From the NCBI GenBank assembly GCA_034432445.1, contig DAOUBX010000104.1, forward strand, positions 1 to 48,920: 48,920 nt of DNA. The letters run 5' to 3'. The notes below the pieces were generated by a model, which worked only from the letters and a program-made list of their open reading frames with translations, ran no database searches and was not told the DNA's origin. Shown here piece by piece: positions 7,705 to 15,752 of this stretch. Numbering within the stretch: the first letter of the stretch is position 1; every line of letters starts with the position of its first letter. The stretch is from JANWYQ01 sp034432445 (lineage in GTDB: Bacteria > Chloroflexota > Anaerolineae > JAAEKA01). The translations under genes were made by a program, and so were the position numbers.

Positions 7705-9117
7705 TCAGTAGGCGCCGCGGCCACGCAGCACAACCCCCACGGTCCGCCACAAGATCTGCAAGTCGAGCAAGGGAGAATAGTTCTGGATGTAATACAGGTC
7801 ATCTTCGGTGTGCAGATGCATGGCGCGCTCACTGCGACCGTTGACCTGCCACCAACCCGTGATGCCGGGCGGCACAGCAAAGCGCCGCCTCTGCCAGCTC
7901 TCGTAGCGCTCCACCAACCACGGCAGCTCCGGCCGCGGTCCTACCAAGCTCATTTCTCCGCGCAGCACGTTGAAGAACTGCGGCAGCTCGTCCAGGCTGG
8001 TGCGCCGCAGAATGCGACCCACGCGGGTCACGCGCGGGTCGTCTGGGGTTTTATGCAGGACTTGTCCTGCCGCGTTCGTCCTGATCACCTGAGGAGCCAT
8101 CTGCTCGGCGTTTGCCACCATCGAGCGGAACTTCAGCATGGCAAACAGCCGGCCGTTCTCACCCACACGCTCCTGAACGAACAAGACAGGGCCAGGGCTG
8201 TCCAGCTTGATGGCTACCGCAATCACCAGCATCAAAGGCCAGGCCAGCAGTAACACCGCCGTTGCCAGCACCAAATCGAAAATGCGCTTGACCACGCGGT
8301 GGAAGCCGTCGATGGCGGGATCACGCAGTCCCACCAGTGGCAACCCGTTGAAGTCCTCGATCGTGGCGCGGCTCATGGCCAGGTCCAGAAAATCGGGCAC
8401 AATGCGCACATGCACCGGCAGTTCCTGCAAAGCAACCACCAACTGCTCAATGGCGCCGTGCGCGCGGCGCGGCAGGGCGCAGATGACCTCGTCCACGGCG
8501 TGTTGCTGCACAAGCGTAGGAGTTGCTTTCACCGGCCCCAACACCGGTGCTTCGTAGTAGACCTGGCCTGCCTTGTGCGGGTCGTCGTCCACGAAGCCGA
8601 CCAGAACCAAACCGGCCTGGCGCTGAGCTTGCACACCGGCCGCGACCTCGCGGCCCAGGCGACCGGCGCCGACTACGAGGACGCGGCGCATCACGGGGGC
8701 GTCGCGCCCGGCAAAGCGCAAGCTGAGCCGCAGCGCTAGACGGAAACTGAGCAACAGGAGAATGTCGACAACGACAAAGTAAAAGAAAAGACGGCGCGGC
8801 ATCTCGCGGAAGGTCAAGTAAAGCACCCCGGCGAAAACCAAACAGGCCACAGCCACGGCGAACAAGATCACTTTCGCCTCTGCGCTCGCTTTAGGGGCTC
8901 GACGTGCGTCGTAGACCTGCGCCATGACAAACGTCGCCGCCCAGATCAGCGCCACAAAGCCATAGACATACCACGGCTGGACAACCTCGGCCCAGGTGAG
9001 CCGCACTCCCCCCGGCAGCCAATAGCGCATGCGCACGGCAGTAAACAGCGCCAGCAGGGTGATGACAATGTCGGCTATGATCAAGAAAACGATGAGGTTC
9101 GTGTCGCGTCTACGCAT
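7705..9117 (-). CDS. Polyprenyl-phosphate sugar-1-phosphate transferase (WbaP/CpsE-type initiating enzyme)
   Basis: This 470-residue membrane enzyme is expected to load the first sugar phosphate onto undecaprenyl phosphate for exopolysaccharide or O-chain synthesis. The N-terminal part has four to five transmembrane helices and a CoA-binding-like Rossmann region (GAGRLGREV). The C-terminal 190 residues are the bacterial sugar transferase domain: KRIFDLVLA, SPGPVLFVQERVG, LKFRSM, RRTSLDELPQFFNVL, MSLVGPRPE and PGITGWWQVNGRS are all present. The start at 9117 (MRRRDTN) is preferred. The longer frame to 9198 would run into a repeat element and across a TATAAT box at 9169-9174 that probably belongs to this gene's promoter. 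No other polysaccharide genes are adjacent. Confidence 0.93.
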   Translation of the reverse strand: MRRRDTNLIVFLIIADIVITLLALFTAVRMRYWLPGGVRLTWAEVVQPWYVYGFVALIWAATFVMAQVYDARRAPKASAEAKVILFAVAVACLVFAGVLYLTFREMPRRLFFYFVVVDILLLLSFRLALRLSLRFAGRDAPVMRRVLVVGAGRLGREVAAGVQAQRQAGLVLVGFVDDDPHKAGQVYYEAPVLGPVKATPTLVQQHAVDEVICALPRRAHGAIEQLVVALQELPVHVRIVPDFLDLAMSRATIEDFNGLPLVGLRDPAIDGFHRVVKRIFDLVLATAVLLLAWPLMLVIAVAIKLDSPGPVLFVQERVGENGRLFAMLKFRSMVANAEQMAPQVIRTNAAGQVLHKTPDDPRVTRVGRILRRTSLDELPQFFNVLRGEMSLVGPRPELPWLVERYESWQRRRFAVPPGITGWWQVNGRSERAMHLHTEDDLYYIQNYSPLLDLQILWRTVGVVLRGRGAY

Positions 9118-9182
9118 GGCCTCTAAGCCTTGGCCGAAGTGTGTAGGAATAAGCTTCGCGCCGCACAAATTATACCATAGAC

Positions 9183-9298
9183 GCAACCATTCAGCCATAG
9201 GTGCCAGGCACTTGAGTCTGCGCTTGCAAAGTGTTCACAGAACCGATTTGAGCTGCACACCGGTCGTGGTTCCCCATGCCCGGCACCTGAATAGGTAC
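9183..9298. repeat. MITE-like inverted-repeat element, copy 2
   Basis: The left end GCAACCATTCAGCC and right end CCTGAATAGGTAC are diverged versions of the family ends. The inner arms are GGTGCCAGGCACTT and ATGCCCGGCACC. The flanking octamers do not match, so any duplication has decayed. The element begins 8 bp upstream of the TATAAT (9169-9174) of the sugar-transferase gene, so the region where a -35 box should lie is inside the element. Confidence 0.7.
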
Positions 9299-9387
9299 CC
9301 ACGAATGAGTAATCAGCCAGCCGATCGGCGTGATAGTTCCAGCCACAGACGTCGATAGTGAGTTTGCTTACAGCAGCCGGGCTGTCT

Positions 9388-9416
9388 TTGACAACGGTTT
9401 TCAACGACTTTATAAT
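9388..9416 (+). promoter_or_regulatory. Perfect-consensus sigma-70 promoter of the S1-domain gene
   Basis: TTGACA at 9388-9393 and TATAAT at 9411-9416 are separated by 17 bp, an exact consensus. The predicted transcription start is near 9423, three bases before a repeat element that then lies entirely within the 5' leader of the S1-domain gene (start codon 9580). Confidence 0.85.
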
Positions 9417-9425
9417 CCCCCGTAG

Positions 9426-9536
9426 GTAACTTCTTGGCGATAGGCGCCGGGCGCTTGGGTTTCTTGCTGCAAAGGTGTTCATCAGGCCGATCTAGACCGC
9501 AAACTGGTCGCAAGCGCCCTACGCCTGAACAATTGA
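9426..9536. repeat. MITE-like inverted-repeat element, copy 3, in the 5' leader of the S1-domain gene
   Basis: This 111-bp copy has the left end GTAACTTCTTGG, inner arm ATAGGCGCCGGGCGCTTG, and inverse arm CGCAAGCGCCCTACGCCTG ending CTGAACAATTGA. The flanking octamers are unrelated. Because it follows a consensus promoter by about three bases, it would be transcribed as a long imperfect hairpin ending 31 bp before the ribosome-binding site GGAG at 9568. Confidence 0.72.
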
Positions 9537-9579
9537 TGTGTTGTGTTCGTCCCATTTTTTTGTTTTTGGAGCGCTGTTT

Positions 9580-10644
9580 ATGAGCATCGGTACAGACAAC
9601 AAAAATAGACTCCGCCCCCAGCATGTCTCCTCTTCTCCCCACCCTGTGTCCGTTGATGAGTCGTATTGGCAGGCAATACTGCACGAAGGTGAAGTAGCCA
9701 CCAACGAAGCCCTGCCCCCTTGGATCAAACGCAGCAACCATACGAATTACGCCGAGACTGAGATCGATCACGGCCCTGAGGCTCAAGATTGGGAGCGAGC
9801 TGAGCACCTTATGGCCGAAGCACAGTGCTGCGAACTGCCCATCATCGGCTACAACCGCGGCGGTCTGCTGGTGCGCTTCAGCAACCTCACAGGGTTTGTT
9901 CCCAGTTCCCACCTGATGGGTTTCCCGGTCTACGCTGAGCCGCAACAGCGGGAGCAGGCCCTAGAGCAACGCGTAGGAACAACCGCCCGCTTCACCGTCA
10001 TCGAGCTCGATCGCTTCCACAATCGTTTGATCCTCTCCGAACGCGCAGCCTTAGACGGCAAGAACCAACAAGAACTCCTGGCCCGCATCAAAGTGGGCGA
10101 CGTGCTGTCCGGCCGCGTCAGCAATTTGCGCCGTTTCGGTGCATTTGTCGATCTCGGCGGCTTCGAGGGGTTGATCCACGTTTCCGAGTTGTCTTGGGGA
10201 CGTGTTAACCACCCCGGTGACGTAGTGCAGCCGGGTGACGAAGTGCGCGTCACCGTGCTTGACGTGAACTTGGCAGAGCGCAAGGTGCAACTTAGTCTCA
10301 AGCGCTTGCTCCCTGATCCGTGGCAAGATGTCACTCGGCGCTATTTTGTCGGCCAAACGGTGCGCGGCGAAGTCACCAATGTCGTCAGTTTCGGCGCTTT
10401 TGTGCGCGTCGAAGAAGGCGTCGAAGGGCTCATCCACATCTCTGAGCTGGCTGAAGGCAATTTCCTGCACCCCCGCAACGTCGTTTGCGAAGGTCAATGG
10501 GTCGAAGCAAAGGTGTTGAACATTGATCCCATCAACCGGCGTATCGGGCTAAGCCTGCGACAGGTCAATCACGGCCGGGCAACCCACACCTCCGCATGGG
10601 GCGCCTCGAAGCGGGCCCAGGAGTGTGAGGCGGTCGCTGCGTAG
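9580..10644 (+). CDS. S1-domain RNA-binding protein (ribosomal protein S1-like)
   Basis: This 354-residue protein has an N-terminal unstructured region (about 1-75), a degenerate S1-like domain (about 80-165), and two well-conserved S1 OB-fold domains (about 173-247 and 258-332). The latter show GDVLSGRVSNLRRFGAFVDLG then GLIHVSEL, and GQTVRGEVTNVVSFGAFVRV then GLIHISELAEG. Such proteins bind mRNA and support translation initiation or RNA turnover; with three domains it resembles the short S1 homologues of Gram-positive bacteria and Chloroflexota. The ATG at 9580 is chosen because TTGGAG lies 8 bp upstream. It is transcribed from the perfect-consensus promoter at 9388 with a structured leader of about 157 nt. 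Confidence 0.9.
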   Translation: MSIGTDNKNRLRPQHVSSSPHPVSVDESYWQAILHEGEVATNEALPPWIKRSNHTNYAETEIDHGPEAQDWERAEHLMAEAQCCELPIIGYNRGGLLVRFSNLTGFVPSSHLMGFPVYAEPQQREQALEQRVGTTARFTVIELDRFHNRLILSERAALDGKNQQELLARIKVGDVLSGRVSNLRRFGAFVDLGGFEGLIHVSELSWGRVNHPGDVVQPGDEVRVTVLDVNLAERKVQLSLKRLLPDPWQDVTRRYFVGQTVRGEVTNVVSFGAFVRVEEGVEGLIHISELAEGNFLHPRNVVCEGQWVEAKVLNIDPINRRIGLSLRQVNHGRATHTSAWGASKRAQECEAVAA

Positions 10645-11068
10645 ACGCTGCCCATTGGCGCGCTGCCAGGCTGGTCTTTGACCAGCCCCGGCAACACACG
10701 TTACCTCGGCCACAGGGAAGCAAGCGCCCCAAGCAACGCCAACACGCATCGTTCACAAGCGCATGACGGCGGCCAACGCAGCGCCACTCGCAGGGGCTGA
10801 CGTGGGTCGCCGTCGCTGTTCTTGCTGGTTGCGCAGCGCAGCAGCTGCGTGTACAGCCGCCCCTTTTGCCAGGTAGTCATCTTATGAGTTACGCAGTTGC
10901 GGCCTCGACAGGAGCCGGTGGGGTGAGTGGCCGGTCAAACGAGGCTTCTCGCATGGGCAAATCTGGCGTAGCAAAACTCATCTGCCTTGCTCGACCAACT
11001 AACTGTGTAACTCCTACATTTGCTGGCGCCTGTGAGGGGACAGCCGTCGCCTCGCCGAGCATCGAACC
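10645..11068. other. Intergenic region without a convincing gene
   Basis: This 424-bp gap separates the S1-domain gene from ftsK. It holds a short hairpin (GGCTGGTC / GACCAGCC near 10670-10690) that lacks a T-tract, and a 128-bp inverted-repeat element (10886-11013). The short frames across it have no ribosome-binding site or recognisable motif. No clear promoter for ftsK was found. Confidence 0.6.
10886..11013. repeat. 128-bp inverted-repeat element of a second family
   Basis: GAGTTACGCAGTT at 10886-10898 and AACTGTGTAACTC at 11001-11013 are inverted repeats with 12 of 13 positions matching. The interior does not code. No clear flanking duplication is seen. The 12-mer AGTTACGCAGTT recurs in inverse orientation (AACTGCGTAACT) at 20237-20248. 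Confidence 0.65.
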
Positions 11069-13390
11069 ATGAACAAGAAAGGTTCTCCTCCTCTGCCTAA
11101 GGGCCCAAGCAAGCGTCGACGCAAGCCGGCGCCGACCAAGTCTAAGCGTCCTGCGCTGGCCGCAGTTCTGGCCGCCAATGCCGAAACCATTGCCTTGGCG
11201 GGCGTGATCGTCGGCGGGTTGGTGATGTTTAGCCTGGTTAGGAGCGCAGAAAGGGGAGAACGAGCGCTCGTCCAACAGTTCTTCGGGTGGGGCGCCTGGC
11301 CCTTGGCGATCATGCTCGTACTGATCAGCCTCGGCGCCTTGCTGCGGCAGGTGCTGGGACACTTTGGCTGGCAAGACCCGATCCCGTGGAGCCAGTTGGG
11401 CGCAGCATGCGTTGGGCTTGCCCTGCTGTTTGTTGCAGTCCTAGGGTTGAGCCACCTGCACAGCGCTGCGCCGCCGACTGCGGCCGCCGCTTGGCAAGGA
11501 GAGGGCGGCGGCTTGACCGGCTGGCTGCTCGGTGTCGTCCCGGCGCTGCTCCTTGGCGACCTGCTCACCACTGTCTTGCTGGTGATCTTGGCGCTATTGG
11601 GTCTGTGGCTGGCAGTACGGCCTTGGGGTTTGGCGTCGCTGAACTGGACGCAGGCCACCGAACAACTGCGCAGCCTGACAGGCCGGCTGCTGCCGGAGCG
11701 CCCTGCGGTGTCGCCGCCCCCCGCCCAACCGCCCACGCGCCCACGTGCGACTGCCTCGCCCACGAGGACGCCTCCTAACGCGTTTCCCGAGGATGCCAGA
11801 CCCTCCCTCTTGGCAACCCCTGATCCAACCGAACCGTTGCGCGTCAAGCGCAAGCCAGCGACGCGGAGCGCGCCAGCCGTCGCGCCCATCAAACCCAAGC
11901 CGCGCCCCGCTCATCTCCCACCGCTAGACCTGTTGGCGAACGACGATGCCCGCGCGGTGAACAGCAGCGACATCGAGGCCAAAAAGCAGATCATCGTGCA
12001 GACTCTGGCCAGCTTCGATGTGCCGGTGACCGTGGTGGATGTCAGCGTGGGCCCGACCGTGACGCAGTTTGGCGTCGAGCCAGGCTATCAAGTTGCGCGA
12101 GGCGCCGACGGCGAGGTGGTACGTCGCCGCGTGCGCGTCAGCCGCATCAAAGGTTTGGCAGACGACCTGGCTCTGGCCCTAGAAGCGCCTTCGTTGCGCA
12201 TCGAGGCGCCGGTGCCGGGCAAAGGCTACGTGGGCATCGAAGTGCCTAACACGGCTGCACAGTCGGTGGCGCTGCGCACCGTGCTGGAGGCGCCGGAATT
12301 TCTGCGGCTGGGATCGCCGCTGGCTTTTGCCTTGGGCCGTGACGTCTCCGGCAAACCGGTGGCTGCGGATCTGGCCAAGATGCCCCACCTGTTGATCGCC
12401 GGCGCCACAGGCTCCGGCAAGTCGGTGTGCATCAACGCCATTGTGACCAGCCTCTTGGTCAACAACGGCCCCGATCGACTGCGCTTACTGCTGTTCGATC
12501 CGAAGCGCGTGGAGCTCACCGCCTACAACGGCGTGCCGCATCTCCTGGCGCCGGTGGTCACCGACGTCGATCAGGTGGTCGGCGCATTGACATGGCTGAC
12601 CCTGCAAATGGACGAACGCTACCGCGCGTTTGCCCGGGTAGGCGCGCGCAACCTCGACGATTTCAACGCCAAAGTGGGTAAGAGACGGCTGCCGCCGGAG
12701 TGGAGCGATCTAGCACCCTACCCCCACCTTGTGCTGGTCATCGACGAGCTAGCCGACCTGATGGTATCTGCGCCGGAGGCCGTGGAGCACAACCTCTGCC
12801 GGCTGGCGCAGATGGCGCGCGCCACCGGCATCCACCTGGTGGTAGCCACCCAACGCCCCAGCGTTGACGTGATCACCGGCTTGATCAAAGCCAACTTCCC
12901 GGCGCGCATTGCCTTCGCCGTTACCAGCCAGACTGACAGTCGCGTGGTATTGGATACGCCCGGCGCTGAGAAACTATTGGGGCGCGGGGACATGCTCTTC
13001 ATGCGGCCCGACAGCAGCAAGCTCGACCGCGTGCAGGGCTGCCTTGTGTCCGATGCTGAGATCGCGCGGGTGGTGCGGTTTTGGCAGGAGAGCATGCCGG
13101 CGGAAGAGCTATCCCCCAACGCGCCGCGCTATCCCTGGACCGGCCTCATGGATCAGATCGCCGATCAGGATGTCCTGTACGAACGCGCACTCGACTTGGT
13201 GCAGGGGCAGGAGCGCGTGAGCACCTCGTGGCTGCAACGCCAGCTGCGCGTGGGCTACAACAAAGCAGCCGAGTTGATCGCGCGCATGGAAGCCGATGGC
13301 TACGTGGGACCGGACGAGGGCGCCGGCCGCGGCCGCGCCGTTCTGCTGGCTACGGACGATGAAAGCGAAAGTGACGACTGGTTGGCCTGA
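11069..13390 (+). CDS. ftsK: DNA translocase FtsK/SpoIIIE
   Basis: This 773-residue protein pumps double-stranded DNA during chromosome segregation and division. The N-terminus is basic, followed by about four transmembrane segments (about 30-195), a Pro-rich linker (about 210-280), the alpha domain (about 290-420) and a RecA-like motor. Walker A GATGSGKS is at residues 445-452 and Walker B VIDE near 557, with ATQRPSVDVITGLIK following. The C-terminal winged-helix gamma domain (about 700-765, YERALDLV to EADGYVGP) reads polar DNA motifs and contacts XerCD. The length is typical of SpoIIIE-type proteins. The ATG at 11069 has no strong ribosome-binding site, but the basic start and transmembrane region fit it. 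Confidence 0.97.
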   Translation: MNKKGSPPLPKGPSKRRRKPAPTKSKRPALAAVLAANAETIALAGVIVGGLVMFSLVRSAERGERALVQQFFGWGAWPLAIMLVLISLGALLRQVLGHFGWQDPIPWSQLGAACVGLALLFVAVLGLSHLHSAAPPTAAAAWQGEGGGLTGWLLGVVPALLLGDLLTTVLLVILALLGLWLAVRPWGLASLNWTQATEQLRSLTGRLLPERPAVSPPPAQPPTRPRATASPTRTPPNAFPEDARPSLLATPDPTEPLRVKRKPATRSAPAVAPIKPKPRPAHLPPLDLLANDDARAVNSSDIEAKKQIIVQTLASFDVPVTVVDVSVGPTVTQFGVEPGYQVARGADGEVVRRRVRVSRIKGLADDLALALEAPSLRIEAPVPGKGYVGIEVPNTAAQSVALRTVLEAPEFLRLGSPLAFALGRDVSGKPVAADLAKMPHLLIAGATGSGKSVCINAIVTSLLVNNGPDRLRLLLFDPKRVELTAYNGVPHLLAPVVTDVDQVVGALTWLTLQMDERYRAFARVGARNLDDFNAKVGKRRLPPEWSDLAPYPHLVLVIDELADLMVSAPEAVEHNLCRLAQMARATGIHLVVATQRPSVDVITGLIKANFPARIAFAVTSQTDSRVVLDTPGAEKLLGRGDMLFMRPDSSKLDRVQGCLVSDAEIARVVRFWQESMPAEELSPNAPRYPWTGLMDQIADQDVLYERALDLVQGQERVSTSWLQRQLRVGYNKAAELIARMEADGYVGPDEGAGRGRAVLLATDDESESDDWLA

Positions 13391-13395
13391 CGCAA

Positions 13396-13424
13396 TTGCG
13401 CATCGCCTGGCGTTGCAGTATAAT
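13396..13424 (+). promoter_or_regulatory. Promoter of the membrane zinc-ribbon gene
   Basis: TTGCGC (13396-13401) and TATAAT (13419-13424) are spaced by 17 bp just after the ftsK stop codon. The predicted start is near 13431 and the leader about 34 nt. Confidence 0.65.
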
Positions 13425-13464
13425 GGCCGCCTGATCAGTCCACACGAAAGGTGTTTCCTTTACT

Positions 13465-14001
13465 ATGCAAATCGGTGAGCTTTCCAACGCCATCGGCACA
13501 GTGCTGCAGGTTGTGGTGGCTCTTTGTGCCGGCTTTCTGGTGGCGTTTTGGTTGGCGATGGTGATCTGGACCTGGCGGGACATACGCGCCCGCTCGCGCG
13601 ACATCTTTGCGGCGCTCCTCGCCATCGTGCTGGTCGGCGTGTTTCCGGTCATGGGGCTGTTGCTCTATCTGCTCTTGCGCCCCAAGGAGACTCTGGCCGA
13701 GGCTTATGATCGGGCGCTGGAGGAAGAGGCGCTGCTGCGCAACATCGAGGAACAGCTCGTGTGCCCCAATTGCCAGCGCGCCGTGGACAGCAACTGGCGT
13801 TACTGTGCTTACTGTCACACGCAGATCAAGAAGGACTGTCCCACCTGTGGTAGTCTACTGGAGCTGGGCTGGAGCATCTGCCCCTATTGCGGCAGCTCGG
13901 CGGCCGTGCCGCAGATACACACCACCGAAGCTCTGTCGGGCGAAGTTGTTCTCCCTGAGACCAAAAAGCTGCCGGTAGCCGAGCTGCCGGTCGTGGAATA
14001 A
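13465..14001 (+). CDS. Membrane-anchored double zinc-ribbon protein
   Basis: This 178-residue protein has two N-terminal transmembrane helices (about 10-38 and 48-70, the second ending LLLYLLLRPKETL), a short acidic coiled segment, and then two CxxC pairs per ribbon: CPNC and CAYC, then CPTC and CPYC (about 93-140). This is the double zinc-ribbon architecture. The C-terminal 35 residues are low complexity. Proteins of this type are widespread in Chloroflexota with no established function; membrane anchoring plus ribbons suggests a scaffold or sensor. It has its own promoter and terminator and so is monocistronic. Confidence 0.82.
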   Translation: MQIGELSNAIGTVLQVVVALCAGFLVAFWLAMVIWTWRDIRARSRDIFAALLAIVLVGVFPVMGLLLYLLLRPKETLAEAYDRALEEEALLRNIEEQLVCPNCQRAVDSNWRYCAYCHTQIKKDCPTCGSLLELGWSICPYCGSSAAVPQIHTTEALSGEVVLPETKKLPVAELPVVE

Positions 14002-14079
14002 GGCCGTCGGCAGAACAAGAGCCGACATCCCCCACCACAGAGCGCCGCACCACAAAGAACAGCGGCGCCGCTGTCAGCC

Positions 14080-14115
14080 AGCGCAGCCCAGGCCCGTTTG
14101 GGCCTGGGCTGCGCT
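14080..14115 (+). terminator. Strong intrinsic terminator
   Basis: A perfect 16-bp stem AGCGCAGCCCAGGCCC / GGGCCTGGGCTGCGCT encloses a GTTT loop and is followed by TTGTCTTGTG on the plus strand. It terminates the membrane zinc-ribbon gene and also insulates it from the convergent hydrolase gene ending at 14163. Confidence 0.9.
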
Positions 14116-14162
14116 TTGTCTTGTGTTCCCTCGTCGGACGTCGTCGAAGGTTCTTGGCAACT

Positions 14163-15080
14163 TCAGGCGGGACGGGCAGCAGCCGTTGCCTGGTCAAGTC
14201 CGTCGAAATAGCGCAGCAAACCCGCGACTAGCATCGGGGACGGCACGATGATCTCATAGCGCTCGACCAAAGCCGGATCGGCGTTGTCGGCGGTTGCCTG
14301 CTGCGCCATCCAAGCGGCAAACGCCGTAGCAATGGCGGTTTCCGGCAAGCCCACGTGCTGACGCTCGCGCACAAAGGCTGCTGCGGCCTGCAAGTTGTCG
14401 CGCACCGTTGCCAGATGATCTTGTGGCTGGGCCAGGCTAGGGCCGAAGTGCGTCAGCAGCAGCCGATCGGGCCTGAGCGCCTGCAAGCGGTCGATGCTTT
14501 GACGCCAAGCCGGCAGGTCGATTTCGGGCGGCGGCGTGGGCACGCGCACATGCGACGAACCGGGCAGCTGCACCGCCGCCACGTCGCCGGTGAAGCACAA
14601 GCCATCGAGCCAAAACGCCATGTGGTGATAGGCATGGCCAGGGGTGTCTATGGCGCGCACGCGCCAGCCGGCCGCGTCGATGATGTCACCGTCGCGCAGG
14701 GCATGCACCTGGTCGCGCGGTGTGGGCAGGGTCTCACCCCATAGAGAGTCGAACGCATCGCCATAGATGCGCCGCGCCGATCGCAACAAGCGTGTGGGGT
14801 CGATCATGTGCGGCGCGCCGACGCTGTGCACGTGCACCGTGGCCCCCGTTTGTCTGGCCAGCCAGCCGGCCGCGCCGGCGTGGTCCAGGTGAATGTGGGT
14901 CACCAACACATCTGTGATCTGCGCCAATTCGATGCCCAGGTCGTGGAGACCTGCTTGCAAAGCCGTTGTGGACGACGCGGGACCGGTTTCGATCAGCGCA
15001 ACCCCGCGCGGCCCACGCAACACATAGCTTGCGATGATGCCCGGCGCGCCTTGAAAATGCAAATCAATGATTTCGACCAT
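14163..15080 (-). CDS. MBL-fold metallo-hydrolase
   Basis: This 305-residue protein belongs to the metallo-beta-lactamase superfamily. The metal-binding motif THIHLDHAG is at residues 61-69 (His62, His64, Asp66, His67). Further ligands are likely at the His of DTPGHAYHH, in LCFTGDVAA, and in LLTHFGPS. The arrangement resembles glyoxalase-II-like and SoxH-type hydrolases, with an additional C-terminal helical domain. The substrate is unknown. The start at 15080 is chosen because GTGGAG lies 8 bp upstream and the protein then begins MVEIIDLHFQ, a normal first strand. A TATAAT on the minus strand at 15155-15160 is the probable -10 box. Confidence 0.88.
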   Translation of the reverse strand: MVEIIDLHFQGAPGIIASYVLRGPRGVALIETGPASSTTALQAGLHDLGIELAQITDVLVTHIHLDHAGAAGWLARQTGATVHVHSVGAPHMIDPTRLLRSARRIYGDAFDSLWGETLPTPRDQVHALRDGDIIDAAGWRVRAIDTPGHAYHHMAFWLDGLCFTGDVAAVQLPGSSHVRVPTPPPEIDLPAWRQSIDRLQALRPDRLLLTHFGPSLAQPQDHLATVRDNLQAAAAFVRERQHVGLPETAIATAFAAWMAQQATADNADPALVERYEIIVPSPMLVAGLLRYFDGLDQATAAARPA

Positions 15081-15285
15081 ACTGTTTGCTCCACTGATGC
15101 ACACGGAGCGCAGCACAAAGGCCCCGTGCCTATGGCTGCGTAAGCACCGGGCGCATTATAAAGCATAGGCCACAGCAAACGAAAGAATCGCAGGTGTCGC
15201 GGCGGCCTCAGCCACGCTCTGGCGTGTTCTGCAGCCCACCATCTACATTTTGTTGCACGTGACATTAACTTTATTCACTATACTG

Positions 15286-15314
15286 TTGACTTTATTTACA
15301 TCTTGTTGTATGAT
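15286..15314 (+). promoter_or_regulatory. Promoter with tandem direct repeats upstream of the DUF2089 gene
   Basis: TTGACT (15286-15291) and TATGAT (15309-15314) are spaced by 17 bp. The -35 region lies in TTGACTTTATTTAC, a near copy of TTAACTTTATTCAC starting at 15265, exactly 21 bp (two helical turns) upstream. A second pair, TACATTTTGTTG and TACATCTTGTTG, brackets them. The block is markedly AT-rich for this genome. Direct repeats on one face of the helix suggest an operator. Confidence 0.72.
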
Positions 15315-15337
15315 ATTGACAGCAGGAGGTGATGCCG

Positions 15338-15727
15338 ATGCCGACGTACTCAGGACGCTGCCCCGTGTGCGGGCAAGAAATGCTGGTCACGCGCTTCTAC
15401 TGTCGCAGTTGTGACACAGCCCTGGAGGGCCAATTCACGCTCAATCGCTTTGCGCGCTTGACAACAGAGCAGCTTGCTTTCCTGGAGACCTTCGTGCGCT
15501 GCCAGGGGAAGCTGAGCTGGGTCGGCGACGAGATGGATCTGTCTTACCCTGCCGTGCGCAGCCGTCTCGCCGACGTGATCCGCGCGCTCGGGTTTGACCT
15601 CCAGGAGGAACCTCCCGCCGAGCAACAGCGACGCAGCGCATTGCAACGTCAGGCCATTCTGGATGATCTGGCAACCGGCAAGATCACCGCCGAACAAGCT
15701 GTGCAGATGCTGCATGGCGAGCGCTGA
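15338..15727 (+). CDS. DUF2089 family zinc-ribbon/HTH protein with SHOCT-like tail
   Basis: This 129-residue protein fits the DUF2089 family. The N-terminal ribbon has CPVC and CRSC, a central helix-turn-helix-like segment follows (LSYPAVRSRLADVIRALGF), and the C-terminal 25 residues (ILDDLATGKITAEQAVQML) form a SHOCT-like bihelical motif. DUF2089 proteins are putative regulators. The start at 15338 is chosen because AGGAGG lies 8 bp upstream; earlier GTG and ATG codons are too close to it. It is cotranscribed with the next gene 25 bp downstream, and its promoter carries direct repeats that it could bind itself (inference). Confidence 0.85.
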   Translation: MPTYSGRCPVCGQEMLVTRFYCRSCDTALEGQFTLNRFARLTTEQLAFLETFVRCQGKLSWVGDEMDLSYPAVRSRLADVIRALGFDLQEEPPAEQQRRSALQRQAILDDLATGKITAEQAVQMLHGER

Positions 15728-15752
15728 TGGTGAGAGCGGAGAGGCAACGACC

